The notes under the pieces were generated by a model. That model had not been told where the DNA came from, did no database searches, and saw nothing but the letters and a program-made list of their open reading frames with translations. 64,000 bases of DNA from Thermoplasmata archaeon. Lineage in GTDB: Archaea; Thermoplasmatota; Thermoplasmata; Lutacidiplasmatales; UBA184. The stretch spans positions 26,352 to 90,351 of the forward strand of contig JAGWLG010000010.1 in the NCBI GenBank assembly GCA_028864975.1, read 5' to 3'. The position numbers and the translations under genes are program-made. Shown one piece after another: positions 48,543 through 57,661 of the stretch (position 1 is the stretch's first letter; each line of letters opens with the position of its first letter).

Positions 48543-48779
48543 TCACTCCTCGTCGCCGTCCGCGCCTTCGTCCCCGACCTCGGAGGGGTGCACCGGAACT
48601 GGGGGGCGGGGTGGCACGAACGGTAGACCCGGTCGTTTTTCGCTGGCATCGACCAGGACCCGGTCCTTCGCCTTCCTCGCGAGGACCCCTCCACTCTCCA
48701 CTTTGGGAGCCAAGGTCGCAGACGCGCTCTGCTTCCGCCGGGACCATTCCTCGTAGTCGACCACCTTCACGGCCGCCAT
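48543..48779 (-). CDS. 78-residue hypothetical protein coupled to the 57-residue gene
   Basis: The protein reads MAAVKVVDYEEWSRRKQSAS, then a mixed region with ESGGVLARKAKDRVLVDASE, and a proline- and acid-rich tail (PPRPPVPVHPSEVGDEG). GGGAG lies 4 nt before the ATG. The frame stays open upstream, so a longer product is possible. It is followed 7 nt later by the 57-residue gene, whose ribosome site overlaps this stop. The pair could be a small toxin-antitoxin or regulatory unit, but no family is recognised. Confidence 0.45.
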   Translation of the reverse strand: MAAVKVVDYEEWSRRKQSASATLAPKVESGGVLARKAKDRVLVDASEKRPGLPFVPPRPPVPVHPSEVGDEGADGDEE

Positions 48780-48974
48780 CATTCTCCCACCTTCTTTCCC
48801 GCCCTCTTCGGGGCTTGTGAATGCGTATCCGCCCGCGTACCGTATGAACTCCGGGACAATCGCTCGGGCTTCGTCTTGGACACCGCGGCACACCGTGACG
48901 TGGGGCTCCGCGAAGGGCCTTCCCTCAAGGACAGCACCGAAAGGTGCATGAGCTCCTCGCGGTGATTCCCCCCG

Positions 48975-49292
48975 ATGCCGCTGCTCTTCCCGGACACCGC
49001 CGTGAGCCACGACACGATGGTCCAGCTCTACCAGGAGTTCGTCAAGGAGCTCGAAGGGGAGCAGAAGATCCTGCTCGCTCCCCCGGTGGAGGTTTCCGAC
49101 CCGCTTCGCTTGCAGACGGCGAGGGAGCTCCTCGACGACGCCCTCCACGCCGTCCGCCACGCGGACCCCGCGAAGATGTCGCGGGAGGAGCTCCGCGCGT
49201 GGGTGAACCTACAATACGACCTGAGCAAGGTCGCGGTCGAGTACCTCAAGACGTGCCTCGCGATGCCGTCGGTCCCGAAGAAGAGGAGCTAG
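48975..49292 (+). CDS. Hypothetical all-helical protein
   Basis: This 105-residue protein is mostly helical and amphipathic (QLYQEFVKELEGEQKILLAP, LQTARELLDDALHAVRHA, SREELRAWVNLQYDLSKVAV). It has no cysteines of metal type, membrane segment or signal. Its last 47 bp overlap the 3' end of the convergent ATPase gene. The 195 bp upstream contain no recognised element. Function is unknown, and the charge pattern suggests a coiled-coil or dimeric regulator. Confidence 0.6.
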   Translation: MPLLFPDTAVSHDTMVQLYQEFVKELEGEQKILLAPPVEVSDPLRLQTARELLDDALHAVRHADPAKMSREELRAWVNLQYDLSKVAVEYLKTCLAMPSVPKKRS

Positions 49293-52200
49293 GGCGAGGG
49301 CTCCCCTCTCCTCGACCATACGGCAACCGGGCCGCAGCAAGCACACCGCAGCGTTCGTACATCTGCCACGCCTCGGACCGATGGGCCGATGCGTCCTCGA
49401 CCCGGCCCTCCCTCTCCTCCCAATCGGCCTGGACCGCCCGTACGTTCGCGGCCTCGACCAGGTTCCCATCTCCCCGGGCCATCACGTACGCCTCCTCCAG
49501 CCTGGACCAGCCCACCCCCGGAGCTCCGGTCGCCAAGGCCAGCTCCCCGCGAACGCGGAGCAACGTGGGGACGATCATGCGCTGGAGGACCTTCTGGACG
49601 GCCGCGACCCGTTGGAGCTCCTCCTCCGAGCGTGCGGTCAGCCCCAGGGAGAGCGACGCTTCGGCCATGGCGAGGTCGCAGGCCGCCTCCATCTCGCGAT
49701 GCCCGATCCTCCGGTAGCCGTCGCGGGCCCGTACAAGGACCTCGTGCGCCTGAGCGGGCCTTCCCTGACGAAGGCGAAGGTCGCCCTCGACCCTCGGGAC
49801 CCCCACATCGCCTTGCGGCAGTCCGAAGCGCTGGGCGAGCCGCCGGGCCTCGCTCAGGGCCACCTCCGCCGCGCCGAACTCCCCCCGTCGGGCGCAGGTC
49901 GACGCGAGGTTGAGCGCATCCAGGACGGCGCCGGAGACATGCCCGATCTGACGGTCGATGACGAGGGTCCGCTCGAACGCGCTCTGACATGCCGCGAGGT
50001 CGCCCGAGATCTCGGCCAGGGCCCCCTCCAGCACGAGGCAGTAGGTCTCGAGGCGAGGAGAGCCCAAACGTCGCGAAACGGACCAGACGTCCTCGAGGAC
50101 CTTGCGAGCGTCCTCGATCCTACCGAGCTCCTTGAGCGCCCAACCGGAATTGTAGAGCGCCATCAACCGTGCCCCCGCCAGCTCCTCCTCCATCCTCGCG
50201 TCCGCGATTCTGCGAAGGCTCTCCTGGGAGAGTTCGAGCGCTCGGGCGTAGTTCCCGGAGCGCTGGAGGGCGGTGACCCTCTGATTGACCGCGCTCGTCC
50301 AGACCTTGAGGGGGACCTTGTCCCCGTTCCGCGCGATCTCCTCCTCGAACTTCTCCAACCGCTCTCGGGCGGCGGGAGGGTCGAAAGGACGCAGGAGGGT
50401 GATCATCGCCGACTCGAGATACCACGACGCGGGGGGGTCGGCGCCGAGACGCTCGAGGCTCTGGGCCATGCGCAGGGCCTGGGGGGTCGACCCCTGGTCC
50501 GCCAGCATCGCGGAGATGGCGCGGAGCCCCTCCTCCACCCGGGGCTGGGAGCTGTCCCCACGAAGGGCGAGAAGCTCCTGGAGCCATCCATGGAAGCGTT
50601 CGGCCCCCTCCGCATGATGGGCGCGGATCGCCTGGTCGATGGCCCGTCGTGCCCAAGGCAACCCCTCCGAGGGCTCTCGTGCCTCGTACCAAAGCCGAGC
50701 GACCTCGTCCACGCGGTCCGGTCGGTGCGTGGCCCACCACTCCGCGAGGGTGCGAGAGAGGGCCTTTCGACGCCCGTCGGGGGTGGAGGCAACCGCGCAC
50801 TCCCAGAGCAGCGGGTGGGTGAATCGCCAACGGTCCTCCTCTTCTTCGAACGCAAAGAGCCTCGAAGAGCTTCCCAGGCGCTGGAGCTCCTGTGTCAGGG
50901 TCTCCCGTTCCATCCCGAGGACGCTCGCAAGGGGAGGAAGTTCGAAGCGGCTTCCGACGAGGGCGGCCACTTCGACCAGCGCGCGGTCGGGGTCGCTGAG
51001 CCCTTCGAGCTGCCGCGTCAGCATCCGGCGCAGCGATTCCGGGATCTCGTGCGCGGCCGCTTCCGGCGATGGAACTTGGATCTTGCCATCCACACGAGGG
51101 AACCGACCGGACGCGAGCCCCGCCCGGACCGCCTCGGTCAGGAAGTACGGGTTCCCTCCCGTCCGTTCTCGTAAGGCACGGAGACCCTCCTCCGAGGCCT
51201 CCCGGGCGACGGGCGACCCCGACACGGATCCGACCAGGCGCTCGACCTCGGGCTCCGTCAGTCCCTGCAGGTCGATCCGCCGAGCGAGCCGGTCCTCCTG
51301 CATCTTCGCGAGGACCTCGGCCAGCACGGTCCCTGGCTGGACCCCCTCTCCTCGACCTTCGGTTCGAAGGCTCGCCACGATGAGGACGCGCAGCGAGATC
51401 GCGTTCCGTGCGAGAAAATGGAAGGTCCGCAGCGAAGGCTCGTCGGTCCACTGCAGGTCGTCCAGGAGCAGGAGCTGGGGGGAGGCCCGTTGTCGGCGCT
51501 CGAGCTCATCGAGGTAGGCGAGCATCCTTTCACTAGGCGGAGCAGAGCGGTCGGGGCCACGTTCCTCCTCACCGGTCAAGGGAACGACCTCGCCTTCCGC
51601 CTGGAGGAGGCTCATCTGCCGCGGCTCGAGCGTCTTGGGGTTCAGGACCAGAATGATCGAACCGCCGTTCCGGAGCGCCTCGTCCCGCACCGCCTGGACG
51701 AACTTCAGCACCGGCACGAACCCGTTGTAGCTTACGAGATAGTCCAGGGCAGCGAGGACGACGGCCTCTCCCCGGCGGTCTCGCAAATGCGAGAGGACCC
51801 GGTCGGCGACGATGTCCAGGAGCTCGGGCGCCAGGTGGGCGTCGGAAGCGGCGCGGCTCAGAAGGACCTTCGTCCCGCCGTCCTGAAGAGGAAGCGCAAA
51901 GGCGCGGTCGGGGAGCGAGCCTGCCCGGGCAAGGAGGAGCGGGTGCCGCCCCTTGACCGAGTCCGCGAGCTCCTTCCAGAACCGTTCCTCCGCGGCGCCC
52001 CGGACCAGGAGGAGCGGTGGTGGCTCCCTTTCGCCCAATCGACGGACGACGGCCGCCGCGGCATTCCCCTCGCGAGGTCGCAGGAGCTGTTCGAAGGCGA
52101 AGAAGGGAGAGGCGGCTTCGCGCACCCCGTAGCCCCAGGAGGTTTCGAACCCCCCCCTTCGGGCTGTCGACTCGAGCCATCTCATCAGCTGGGTCTTGCC

Positions 52201-52347
52201 CATCCCCACCGTGGCCGAGACCACCCACGCCCCTCCCGCGCCGGTCCGTGCGTGTTCGAGCGCGTCCGAGAGCTGCTCCTGTTCAGTCGAGCGCCCCACG
52301 ATGGGGAGCTCGATGGACGAGGTCATGCTCGAAGAGCGTGCTACCAC
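49246..52347 (-). CDS. AAA_16-type regulatory ATPase with internal DUF835 domain and TPR solenoid
   Basis: This 1033-residue protein starts with IVGRSTEQEQL (17-27), the AAA_16 entry. Walker A is A45-x4-G50-K51-T52 (GMGKTQL). Residues about 110-255 form a DUF835 domain: LLLVRGAAEERFWKELADS, then VVLAALDYLVSYNGFVPVLK and IILVLNPKTLEPRQMSLLQA, are its hallmark strands. Walker B follows only afterwards, as LLLLDDLQW (292-300). Hence DUF835 is inserted between the Walker motifs. The STAND-type helical part, a winged-helix-like segment, and a TPR solenoid of about 450 residues complete it. The GTG start has GGGGAGGTG 8 nt upstream. It is probably a signalling hub. Its paralogue is cut by the left edge of the window. 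Confidence 0.82.
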   Translation of the reverse strand: MVARSSSMTSSIELPIVGRSTEQEQLSDALEHARTGAGGAWVVSATVGMGKTQLMRWLESTARRGGFETSWGYGVREAASPFFAFEQLLRPREGNAAAAVVRRLGEREPPPLLLVRGAAEERFWKELADSVKGRHPLLLARAGSLPDRAFALPLQDGGTKVLLSRAASDAHLAPELLDIVADRVLSHLRDRRGEAVVLAALDYLVSYNGFVPVLKFVQAVRDEALRNGGSIILVLNPKTLEPRQMSLLQAEGEVVPLTGEEERGPDRSAPPSERMLAYLDELERRQRASPQLLLLDDLQWTDEPSLRTFHFLARNAISLRVLIVASLRTEGRGEGVQPGTVLAEVLAKMQEDRLARRIDLQGLTEPEVERLVGSVSGSPVAREASEEGLRALRERTGGNPYFLTEAVRAGLASGRFPRVDGKIQVPSPEAAAHEIPESLRRMLTRQLEGLSDPDRALVEVAALVGSRFELPPLASVLGMERETLTQELQRLGSSSRLFAFEEEEDRWRFTHPLLWECAVASTPDGRRKALSRTLAEWWATHRPDRVDEVARLWYEAREPSEGLPWARRAIDQAIRAHHAEGAERFHGWLQELLALRGDSSQPRVEEGLRAISAMLADQGSTPQALRMAQSLERLGADPPASWYLESAMITLLRPFDPPAARERLEKFEEEIARNGDKVPLKVWTSAVNQRVTALQRSGNYARALELSQESLRRIADARMEEELAGARLMALYNSGWALKELGRIEDARKVLEDVWSVSRRLGSPRLETYCLVLEGALAEISGDLAACQSAFERTLVIDRQIGHVSGAVLDALNLASTCARRGEFGAAEVALSEARRLAQRFGLPQGDVGVPRVEGDLRLRQGRPAQAHEVLVRARDGYRRIGHREMEAACDLAMAEASLSLGLTARSEEELQRVAAVQKVLQRMIVPTLLRVRGELALATGAPGVGWSRLEEAYVMARGDGNLVEAANVRAVQADWEEREGRVEDASAHRSEAWQMYERCGVLAAARLPYGRGEGSPRPSSSSSGPTASRGTS

Positions 52348-52444
52348 CGTCGGTTCACCTCCCCGGAGGAGATCCGCCTCGAAAGCGCCGGTTCGTCAAG
52401 ACCCCCGGATTGCCCGCCCATCGCTCAGTTCGCTCTCCCCCCGC

Positions 52445-53050
52445 TCAACATGAGAGCGATGGCGGCGCGTCCACCACGACCTCCCCGAAGGTGAAGCCGG
52501 ACCCGCCGTAGCCGGGCGCGGTGGCGTTGACAAGGAGGATTCCGCCGGCGGGATATCCGGGACGGATCGACCCGTGCAGCCAGGTGAAGTGGGCGACTCC
52601 TCCCGTGTCGGTCGCGGCGGAAGCGGCCGGGGATGCATGGAAGCTCTCGATCCCCTGGTCGATGGTGAGGGAAGCCATCGCCCCCGGGACGGGGGATCCG
52701 TCCGAGCCCAGTACGCGTACATCCACCGCGTCAGTCCCCGTGGGGGAGTCGACCACGAAGGTGCAGTTGTGCGGTACGCTCATGGAGGGCAAGGGTACGA
52801 AGGAGCCATCGGTAGAATTCACGATCGCGCCCCCGGTCCCTGCAACGTCGACGGTGATCGTCGAGATCGCTTTGCCAGAACTCCCCTTCGGGGCACCGGC
52901 GGGATGGCTCTCGAAGTAGAGATAAGTCCCTCCGATCGCCAAGGCCGCGATCAGGATCGCGGCGATCGCGAGGCCGCGGAGCGCACGTTGTTCCCCGCGG
53001 CGACCCTCCCCCCGCCGTGCAGGCCTCGGGTCATCCGGAGACTCGGTCAT
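52445..53050 (-). CDS. Membrane-anchored exported hypothetical protein
   Basis: This 201-residue protein has a charged N-terminus, one membrane helix at about 26-47, and an outer domain with NxS/T sites (GAIVNSTDGSFVPLPSMSVP, PHNCTFVVDSPTGTDAVDV, VLGSDGSPVPGAMASLTIDQ) that looks like an Ig or beta-sandwich. A C-terminal cysteine ends the protein. It lies between the DUF835 ATPase and topoisomerase VI, all on the minus strand, with 96-bp gaps. No family is recognised. An exported solute-binding or redox role is not indicated. Confidence 0.6.
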   Translation of the reverse strand: MTESPDDPRPARRGEGRRGEQRALRGLAIAAILIAALAIGGTYLYFESHPAGAPKGSSGKAISTITVDVAGTGGAIVNSTDGSFVPLPSMSVPHNCTFVVDSPTGTDAVDVRVLGSDGSPVPGAMASLTIDQGIESFHASPAASAATDTGGVAHFTWLHGSIRPGYPAGGILLVNATAPGYGGSGFTFGEVVVDAPPSLSC

Positions 53051-53146
53051 CCGCTCCGCGGGCCACGCGCCGCTCGACCCGGTAGGGAGCGCGGTTCTTC
53101 AATCCACGCTGTGAGCGGACGGGGGAGACTCTCGGTACTCTCCCCA

Positions 53147-54292
53147 TCAAAGGATGCCCATCTCGGTGAGCTTCTCCGGCAGGTAGGTCTGGGTCACGTA
53201 GTTGAGCCCGTACTTGGCGAGGGACTGCTGCTCCGCTTTCTTCCCGTTCTTGAGCATGAGCTCGATCTCGCTCTTCCAGAGGTCCTCGTTGAACCGGGGG
53301 TCCGTGAGCTCCGCCTTCAGGGCCTGGATGTCGCGGTCGGTCAACTTGTCGCTCGGGAGCTTGTAGTTCTCGATGTCGGAGGCCGTGACCCCCAGGAACT
53401 GCGCGCCGGGGGTCGCGAGGTAGTGGGAGATGTGCGCCGTCTTGATCGCCCCGTACGCCACGGACGCGAAGATGCGGAAGGACCACGGGTCCCCATCGGT
53501 GAACACCACGACGGGGAGCTTCAGCTCCTCGTTCAAGCGCTTCAAGAACCGACGTGTCGAGCGCGCCGGCTGTCCCTTCAGGTGGACGAGGAGGGCATCG
53601 TTGGACTCGTCGAACCCGTTCTCGGCCAGCCGGTCGACCATGCCCCCGCACTCGATCGCAAGGACGAACTTCGCCCCGTGGTCGACGAAGCTGATCTTCT
53701 CCTTCTCGACGTTGGCGGGCAGCTGGTAGCCACCGTCGCCCACGTCGTCACGGCAATTGATCTTCTTCTTCTGGCCCTTGCGGTTGATCTCAGTGATCGT
53801 AAGGTCCCCGATGACGGAGGCGCCGTTCTCCTCCGGGCGCAGCCGGAAGTCCTCTCGCATCCGCTCGCACATGACCTCCAGGTCCTCGACCAGGAGGTTC
53901 GACTCGTTCTCGCTGTGGAACTTCGCCTCCTCCCACTGCTCGCTGATGTAGTAGAGCTCCCTCAACGTCGAGTGCTTGTTCTCCCGGGCCATGTCCTCGA
54001 TGAAGTCGACGAGCCAGAAGGTCCGTAGGAGCATCAGCGCCCCGTCGAGCTTCCTCGCCGAGCGCACGCCGCTCTGACTCCCGAGCCGCCATACCCCATC
54101 ACGCGCGCTGAACGCGATGTTCTGCTTCGTCCGGAGCGGGAGCTTCATCCGGGGAATGTCCCCCTTGTCGAGCTGGGTGTAGATCTGCTGGGCCAAGTCC
54201 AGCGTCGGCTGGAGGACCCGCTTGTCGGTCGAGGGCAGGGGCCCTCGATGCTCACTCTTCGTCGCTGACGGACTCTTTCCCTTCGGCGGCAT
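53147..54292 (-). CDS. top6A: DNA topoisomerase VI subunit A
   Basis: This 381-residue Spo11-like subunit cuts both DNA strands. Catalytic tyrosine is Y114 or Y115 in [13 protein letters not shown] (the family uses one Tyr of this pair). The Toprim metal site comprises E214 in [10 protein letters not shown] and D266/D268 in VVFTDGDPW. The N-terminal winged-helix region ([10 protein letters not shown] and following) and the C-terminal helices are complete. Its start overlaps the end of top6B by 41 bp, so the two subunits are made in a fixed ratio from one mRNA. Confidence 0.96.
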   Translation of the reverse strand: MPPKGKSPSATKSEHRGPLPSTDKRVLQPTLDLAQQIYTQLDKGDIPRMKLPLRTKQNIAFSARDGVWRLGSQSGVRSARKLDGALMLLRTFWLVDFIEDMARENKHSTLRELYYISEQWEEAKFHSENESNLLVEDLEVMCERMREDFRLRPEENGASVIGDLTITEINRKGQKKKINCRDDVGDGGYQLPANVEKEKISFVDHGAKFVLAIECGGMVDRLAENGFDESNDALLVHLKGQPARSTRRFLKRLNEELKLPVVVFTDGDPWSFRIFASVAYGAIKTAHISHYLATPGAQFLGVTASDIENYKLPSDKLTDRDIQALKAELTDPRFNEDLWKSEIELMLKNGKKAEQQSLAKYGLNYVTQTYLPEKLTEMGIL

Positions 54293-56285
54293 CGTAGTCC
54301 ACCTCCTCTTCTCCTTCGGCGGGCGTCGGTCGGGCCGCGGCGATCTGCGCGTCCTCGGCGGCCTCGACCAGCGCGGCCGGGAGCCTCACGTCCCAGTCAC
54401 CCGGCAGCGGGTCGGCCCCCAGTAGGTGCGCCTCATCGACCCCTGCGACGTAGATATCGACGTCGTCGGGCTCGAGCTCCTCGCCCGTGGGCCACGTGAG
54501 GGTGTAGGTCGCCTTGGCGTTGGGCGCGAGCTTCAGGAGCGGGAAGGTGACGCGTCCCAGATCGGGGCTCACGGTCTCGGGCTTCGGTTCGCTCGTGAAG
54601 CCTTCCTTCGTCGCCTCGAGCGGGAGCTCCAGGAAGAGCTCGATCGGTCGATTACGGGCCGTGTAGTTCGTCAGGATGATGGTGGTCTTGGGGGAAGCCT
54701 TGGTGGGGTCCTCCCCCGTTCCCTTTACCTCGACGGCCACGACGTCCATGATCCGCGTGATCACCCGGGTAAGGTCCGGGACCGGCTTCTGTACGATCCC
54801 GCTCGCCTTCTCCGCCATCTTGGGGAGGATCTTCTGGATGATCGTGAACTTCTCCATGGCCTGGTCGCGCCGCGTGCGGCGTGAGAGGTGGAGCTTCATG
54901 TTCCGGGCGGCGGCCTGGACCGCGAGTTCGATCTCCCGCGTGAGGTCCTCGGTCTGGGCGACGGCCTCCTTTGCCTCGGAGGTGAACGGCACCTTGGTGG
55001 AGGCCACGTGGACGAGGAGGATCACCGGGCCCACGGGAAGGGCGCCGGACTTCTGTTCGAGCCCATAGCGGTGCCAGTCCATCTCGGCCACGGTCTGGGT
55101 GATCGCGCATGCGCCCTGCTGGAACAGCAGGGGGACACGGTTCGCGAAGCGCAGGAGCTGGATCGGCTGGTCCGAGGGGAGCTCACCGCCGTAGACCAGC
55201 CCCACCTCCACGACGAACGGGCAGCCAGCGTGGACCTTGGGAGGTCGGCTCACCGGGGGAGAATAGAACTCCGGGCGCACCGCGCCCAAGACGTTCTTGA
55301 GCCCCCGCTTGATGAGCATCGGCCCGATGGGAGAGAGGCACTCCGCCGAGGGGGTGGCCATCGGGGTCTCCTTGAGCGCAGCAAGGAGCTTCTCCGATCG
55401 TTCGCCGGTGAAGGAGGCGGGCACTTCTCGGCCCGAGAACCCTCCCTTTTCGAGGACCTCGCTGACCGCCCTCCGGCCGATGCCGGAAAGGTCGTTGGTC
55501 AGGAACTGCTGGAGGTTCTTGGCGGAGCTGCGCCGGAGCATCTGGTCGAGCTCCCCCAGCTCGAGACCGTGAGGGTGGGGCGGGATCTCCTTGGCGAGCG
55601 GCGGGAGGTCCGGGGAAGCCCGCTCCCAGGTGGTCCTCGTCCCGTCCGGCTCGACGAAGACGATCCGGGCGTGGGGGTTGACGATCGCGGTCCCCTTGAG
55701 ATACTCGAACGGGGACTGACGTCCCCGTTGGTAGCGCGCCTTGAGGACGAGCTCCACCCGGGTGCCGTGCGGTCGGTCCCAGGCCTGGACGTCCTCCTTG
55801 ACGACCCGGGCCTGGTTCTTCTGCGTGTCCAGCAGGAGGTCGACGACGTTCGCGGCGGGGTCCTCCTCGACCTTCGAGACGATATGGGTAGGCGTGGCGG
55901 TCGTCAGTCCCGCGTAGAGCACGGCCGCGGAGATCCCGATGCCTTGCTGGCCCCGCGCCTGGCGGTTGGAGTAGAAGCGGGACCCGTAGAGGAGGCGCCC
56001 GAAGACGTTCGGGATCTGCTTGCGGAGGATCCCCGGGCCGTTGTCCTCGACGACGACCTTCAGCCGTTCCTCGGTGACCTTGGAGATCTCGACGAGCACC
56101 TCAGGGAGGACGCGGCCCTCCTCGGCGGCGTCGATGGAATTGTCGCAGGCCTCCTTGACCGTCGTCAGCAGAGCTCGGGAGGGATTGTCGAACCCGAGGA
56201 TCTGGCGGTTCCTCTCGAAGAACTCCCCGATGGAGATGGCCTTCTGCTTGGAGGCGAGCTCCTCGGCCAGGCTCTTGGGAGGCAC
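54252..56285 (-). CDS. top6B: DNA topoisomerase VI subunit B
   Basis: This 677-residue GHKL ATPase drives strand passage. The N-box is [12 protein letters not shown] (43-53), G1 is EDNGPGIL (80-87), and G2 is [10 protein letters not shown] (111-120). The transducer domain carries the switch Lys region [13 protein letters not shown]. After the usual core of about 530 residues, an Ig-like extension follows ([20 protein letters not shown]), known from methanogen TopoVI-B, and an acidic Glu/Asp tail. The start is GTG, with TTTTTACC 22-31 nt upstream and no Shine-Dalgarno, suggesting a leaderless mRNA. Confidence 0.95.
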   Translation of the reverse strand: MPPKSLAEELASKQKAISIGEFFERNRQILGFDNPSRALLTTVKEACDNSIDAAEEGRVLPEVLVEISKVTEERLKVVVEDNGPGILRKQIPNVFGRLLYGSRFYSNRQARGQQGIGISAAVLYAGLTTATPTHIVSKVEEDPAANVVDLLLDTQKNQARVVKEDVQAWDRPHGTRVELVLKARYQRGRQSPFEYLKGTAIVNPHARIVFVEPDGTRTTWERASPDLPPLAKEIPPHPHGLELGELDQMLRRSSAKNLQQFLTNDLSGIGRRAVSEVLEKGGFSGREVPASFTGERSEKLLAALKETPMATPSAECLSPIGPMLIKRGLKNVLGAVRPEFYSPPVSRPPKVHAGCPFVVEVGLVYGGELPSDQPIQLLRFANRVPLLFQQGACAITQTVAEMDWHRYGLEQKSGALPVGPVILLVHVASTKVPFTSEAKEAVAQTEDLTREIELAVQAAARNMKLHLSRRTRRDQAMEKFTIIQKILPKMAEKASGIVQKPVPDLTRVITRIMDVVAVEVKGTGEDPTKASPKTTIILTNYTARNRPIELFLELPLEATKEGFTSEPKPETVSPDLGRVTFPLLKLAPNAKATYTLTWPTGEELEPDDVDIYVAGVDEAHLLGADPLPGDWDVRLPAALVEAAEDAQIAAARPTPAEGEEEVDYDAAEGKESVSDEE

Positions 56286-56306
56286 GGAGCGCGCGATTTC
56301 GCTGGA

Positions 56307-56316
56307 GGTAAAAAGC
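56307..56316 (-). promoter_or_regulatory. TATA region of the top6B-top6A operon
   Basis: The minus strand reads GCTTTTTACC, 22-31 nt before the GTG start. Confidence 0.5.
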
Positions 56317-56393
56317 GCGCTCCCTCGAGGGGGCCGGCGCCTCGCGTTGCCAAGCTGAGGGACTTACCCCTCGGTCAGGGGGCCCCAGTACGG

Positions 56394-56403
56394 AATACTC
56401 AAG
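56394..56403 (+). promoter_or_regulatory. Possible TATA region of the DUF4143 ATPase gene
   Basis: AATACTCAAG lies 23-32 nt before the ATG at 56426 in an AT-rich stretch and overlaps the first ACTCA half-site of the operator. Confidence 0.35.
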
Positions 56404-56407
56404 TACC

Positions 56408-56423
56408 TGAGTAATTTTACTCA
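56408..56423. promoter_or_regulatory. Palindromic operator TGAGTAATTTTACTCA
   Basis: Seven-bp perfect arms (TGAGTAA/TTACTCA) surround two Ts. An extra ACTCA half-site precedes it at 56397-56401. It covers the predicted transcription start of the DUF4143 ATPase gene, an ideal repressor site. Confidence 0.55.
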
Positions 56424-56425
56424 AT

Positions 56426-57661
56426 ATGATGAATGAATTCGGACTTGGCACCCTCCCACGGTTCCGTCGCTCCCAGTTCGACGAGCTCGTCAAACGCCTG
56501 AAGGAGCCTCGGAGGTTCATCCAGGTCCTCTCGGGCCCCCGTCAGGCGGGAAAGACGACGCTCGCGCGACAAGCCTTGGAGGCTTGCGACCTCCCGCATC
56601 ACTACGCCAGCGCGGATGAGTCCGGACTTCGCAGACTGCCATGGGTCCGAGAGGAGTGGGAGGTGGCCCGAAAGCTCTCGCACTCCGCCGGCCCTCGAGG
56701 CAGTGTGCTGGTCCTGGACGAGGTCCAGAAGGTCCCGGGCTGGTCGGAGATCGTCAAGGCCCTCTGGGACCAGGACACCCGAACCGGCACTTGCCTTCAC
56801 GTCGTGGTCCTCGGGTCCGCCCCCTTGCTCGTGCAACGCGGCCTCACCGAGAGCCTGGCCGGGCGGTTCGAGGTCCTCCGTCTCCCTCATTGGTCCTTCC
56901 CAGAGATGGAGAACGCGTTCGGGTGGGACGTCGACCGCTACCTGTTCTTCGGCGGGTACCCCGGGGCTGCGCCGCTCATCGGCGACCCTCCCCGATGGGC
57001 GCGCTACATCCTCGACGACCTGGTCGAGACGACCCTGTCCCGCGATGTTCTCCTGCTGAACCGCATCGACAAGCCCGCCCTGCTCCGGCAGCTCTTCCAG
57101 CTCGGAAGCGAATGTTCCGGTCAGATCGTCTCCTACCAGAAGCTCCTCGGGCAGCTCCAGGACGCCGGGAATACCACGACCCTGGCCCACTACCTCGAGC
57201 TCCTTGCCGCGGCGGGACTCCTTCTCGGGATGCAGAAGTACTCGGGGTCGCGGGTCCGGACGCGGGGCTCGATCCCGAAGCTGCTGGTCCTCAACACCGC
57301 GCTTTTGACGGCGCCCTCCGGCCGCTCCCTGAGGGAGGGGAGGTCGGACCCGGAGTTCTGGGGTCGACTGGTCGAGACCGCCGTCGGGTCTCACTTGGTC
57401 AACTCGGCCACCGTGGGCGGAAGGGTCGAGGTCACGTACTGGAGAGAGGGCGGGCGGGAGGTGGACTATGTCCTTCGGGGCACCCGGACGACACTGGGGA
57501 TCGAAGTGAAGAGCGGCCGCCCCCGCGGTCCTCCAACGGGGCTCGACGCGTTCGTCCGGTCGTTTCCGCGATCCCGCGTGACCCTGGTCGGGGAGGGAGG
57601 GGTCTCTCTGGCGGATGCCCTTAGGACCCCGGCCGCCGACTGGCTGCAGGAGTCGAGATGA
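56426..57661 (+). CDS. DUF4143-type ATPase
   Basis: This 411-residue P-loop ATPase has GPRQAGKTT (37-45) and VLVLDEVQ (94-101), with the typical PWVREEWEVAR insert and the sensor strand VVVLGSAPLL. After a winged-helix-like segment (GQIVSYQKLLGQLQDAGNTT), the C-terminal domain shows a restriction-nuclease-like core: VTYWREGGREVDYVL followed by LGIEVKSG (D then E-x-K), typical of DUF4143. Such ATPases are widespread in archaea, often self-regulated, and of unknown role. Two in-frame ATGs occur at 56426 and 56429. The stop overlaps the following gene by 4 bp. Confidence 0.83.
   Translation: MMNEFGLGTLPRFRRSQFDELVKRLKEPRRFIQVLSGPRQAGKTTLARQALEACDLPHHYASADESGLRRLPWVREEWEVARKLSHSAGPRGSVLVLDEVQKVPGWSEIVKALWDQDTRTGTCLHVVVLGSAPLLVQRGLTESLAGRFEVLRLPHWSFPEMENAFGWDVDRYLFFGGYPGAAPLIGDPPRWARYILDDLVETTLSRDVLLLNRIDKPALLRQLFQLGSECSGQIVSYQKLLGQLQDAGNTTTLAHYLELLAAAGLLLGMQKYSGSRVRTRGSIPKLLVLNTALLTAPSGRSLREGRSDPEFWGRLVETAVGSHLVNSATVGGRVEVTYWREGGREVDYVLRGTRTTLGIEVKSGRPRGPPTGLDAFVRSFPRSRVTLVGEGGVSLADALRTPAADWLQESR

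Noticed and set aside
48780..49160. Longer reading of the 78-residue gene (to 205 residues)
   Set aside because: The extension overlaps the start of the rightward helical gene and has no domain. The GGGAG ribosome site favours the shorter start, although part of the extension cannot be excluded.
49381..51174. 597-codon plus-strand frame opposite the DUF835 ATPase
   Set aside because: A shadow of the ATPase solenoid. Composition follows the complementary codons.
54888..56414. 508-codon plus-strand frame opposite top6B
   Set aside because: It mirrors the conserved TopoVI-B coding strand and has no recognisable domain or ribosome site.
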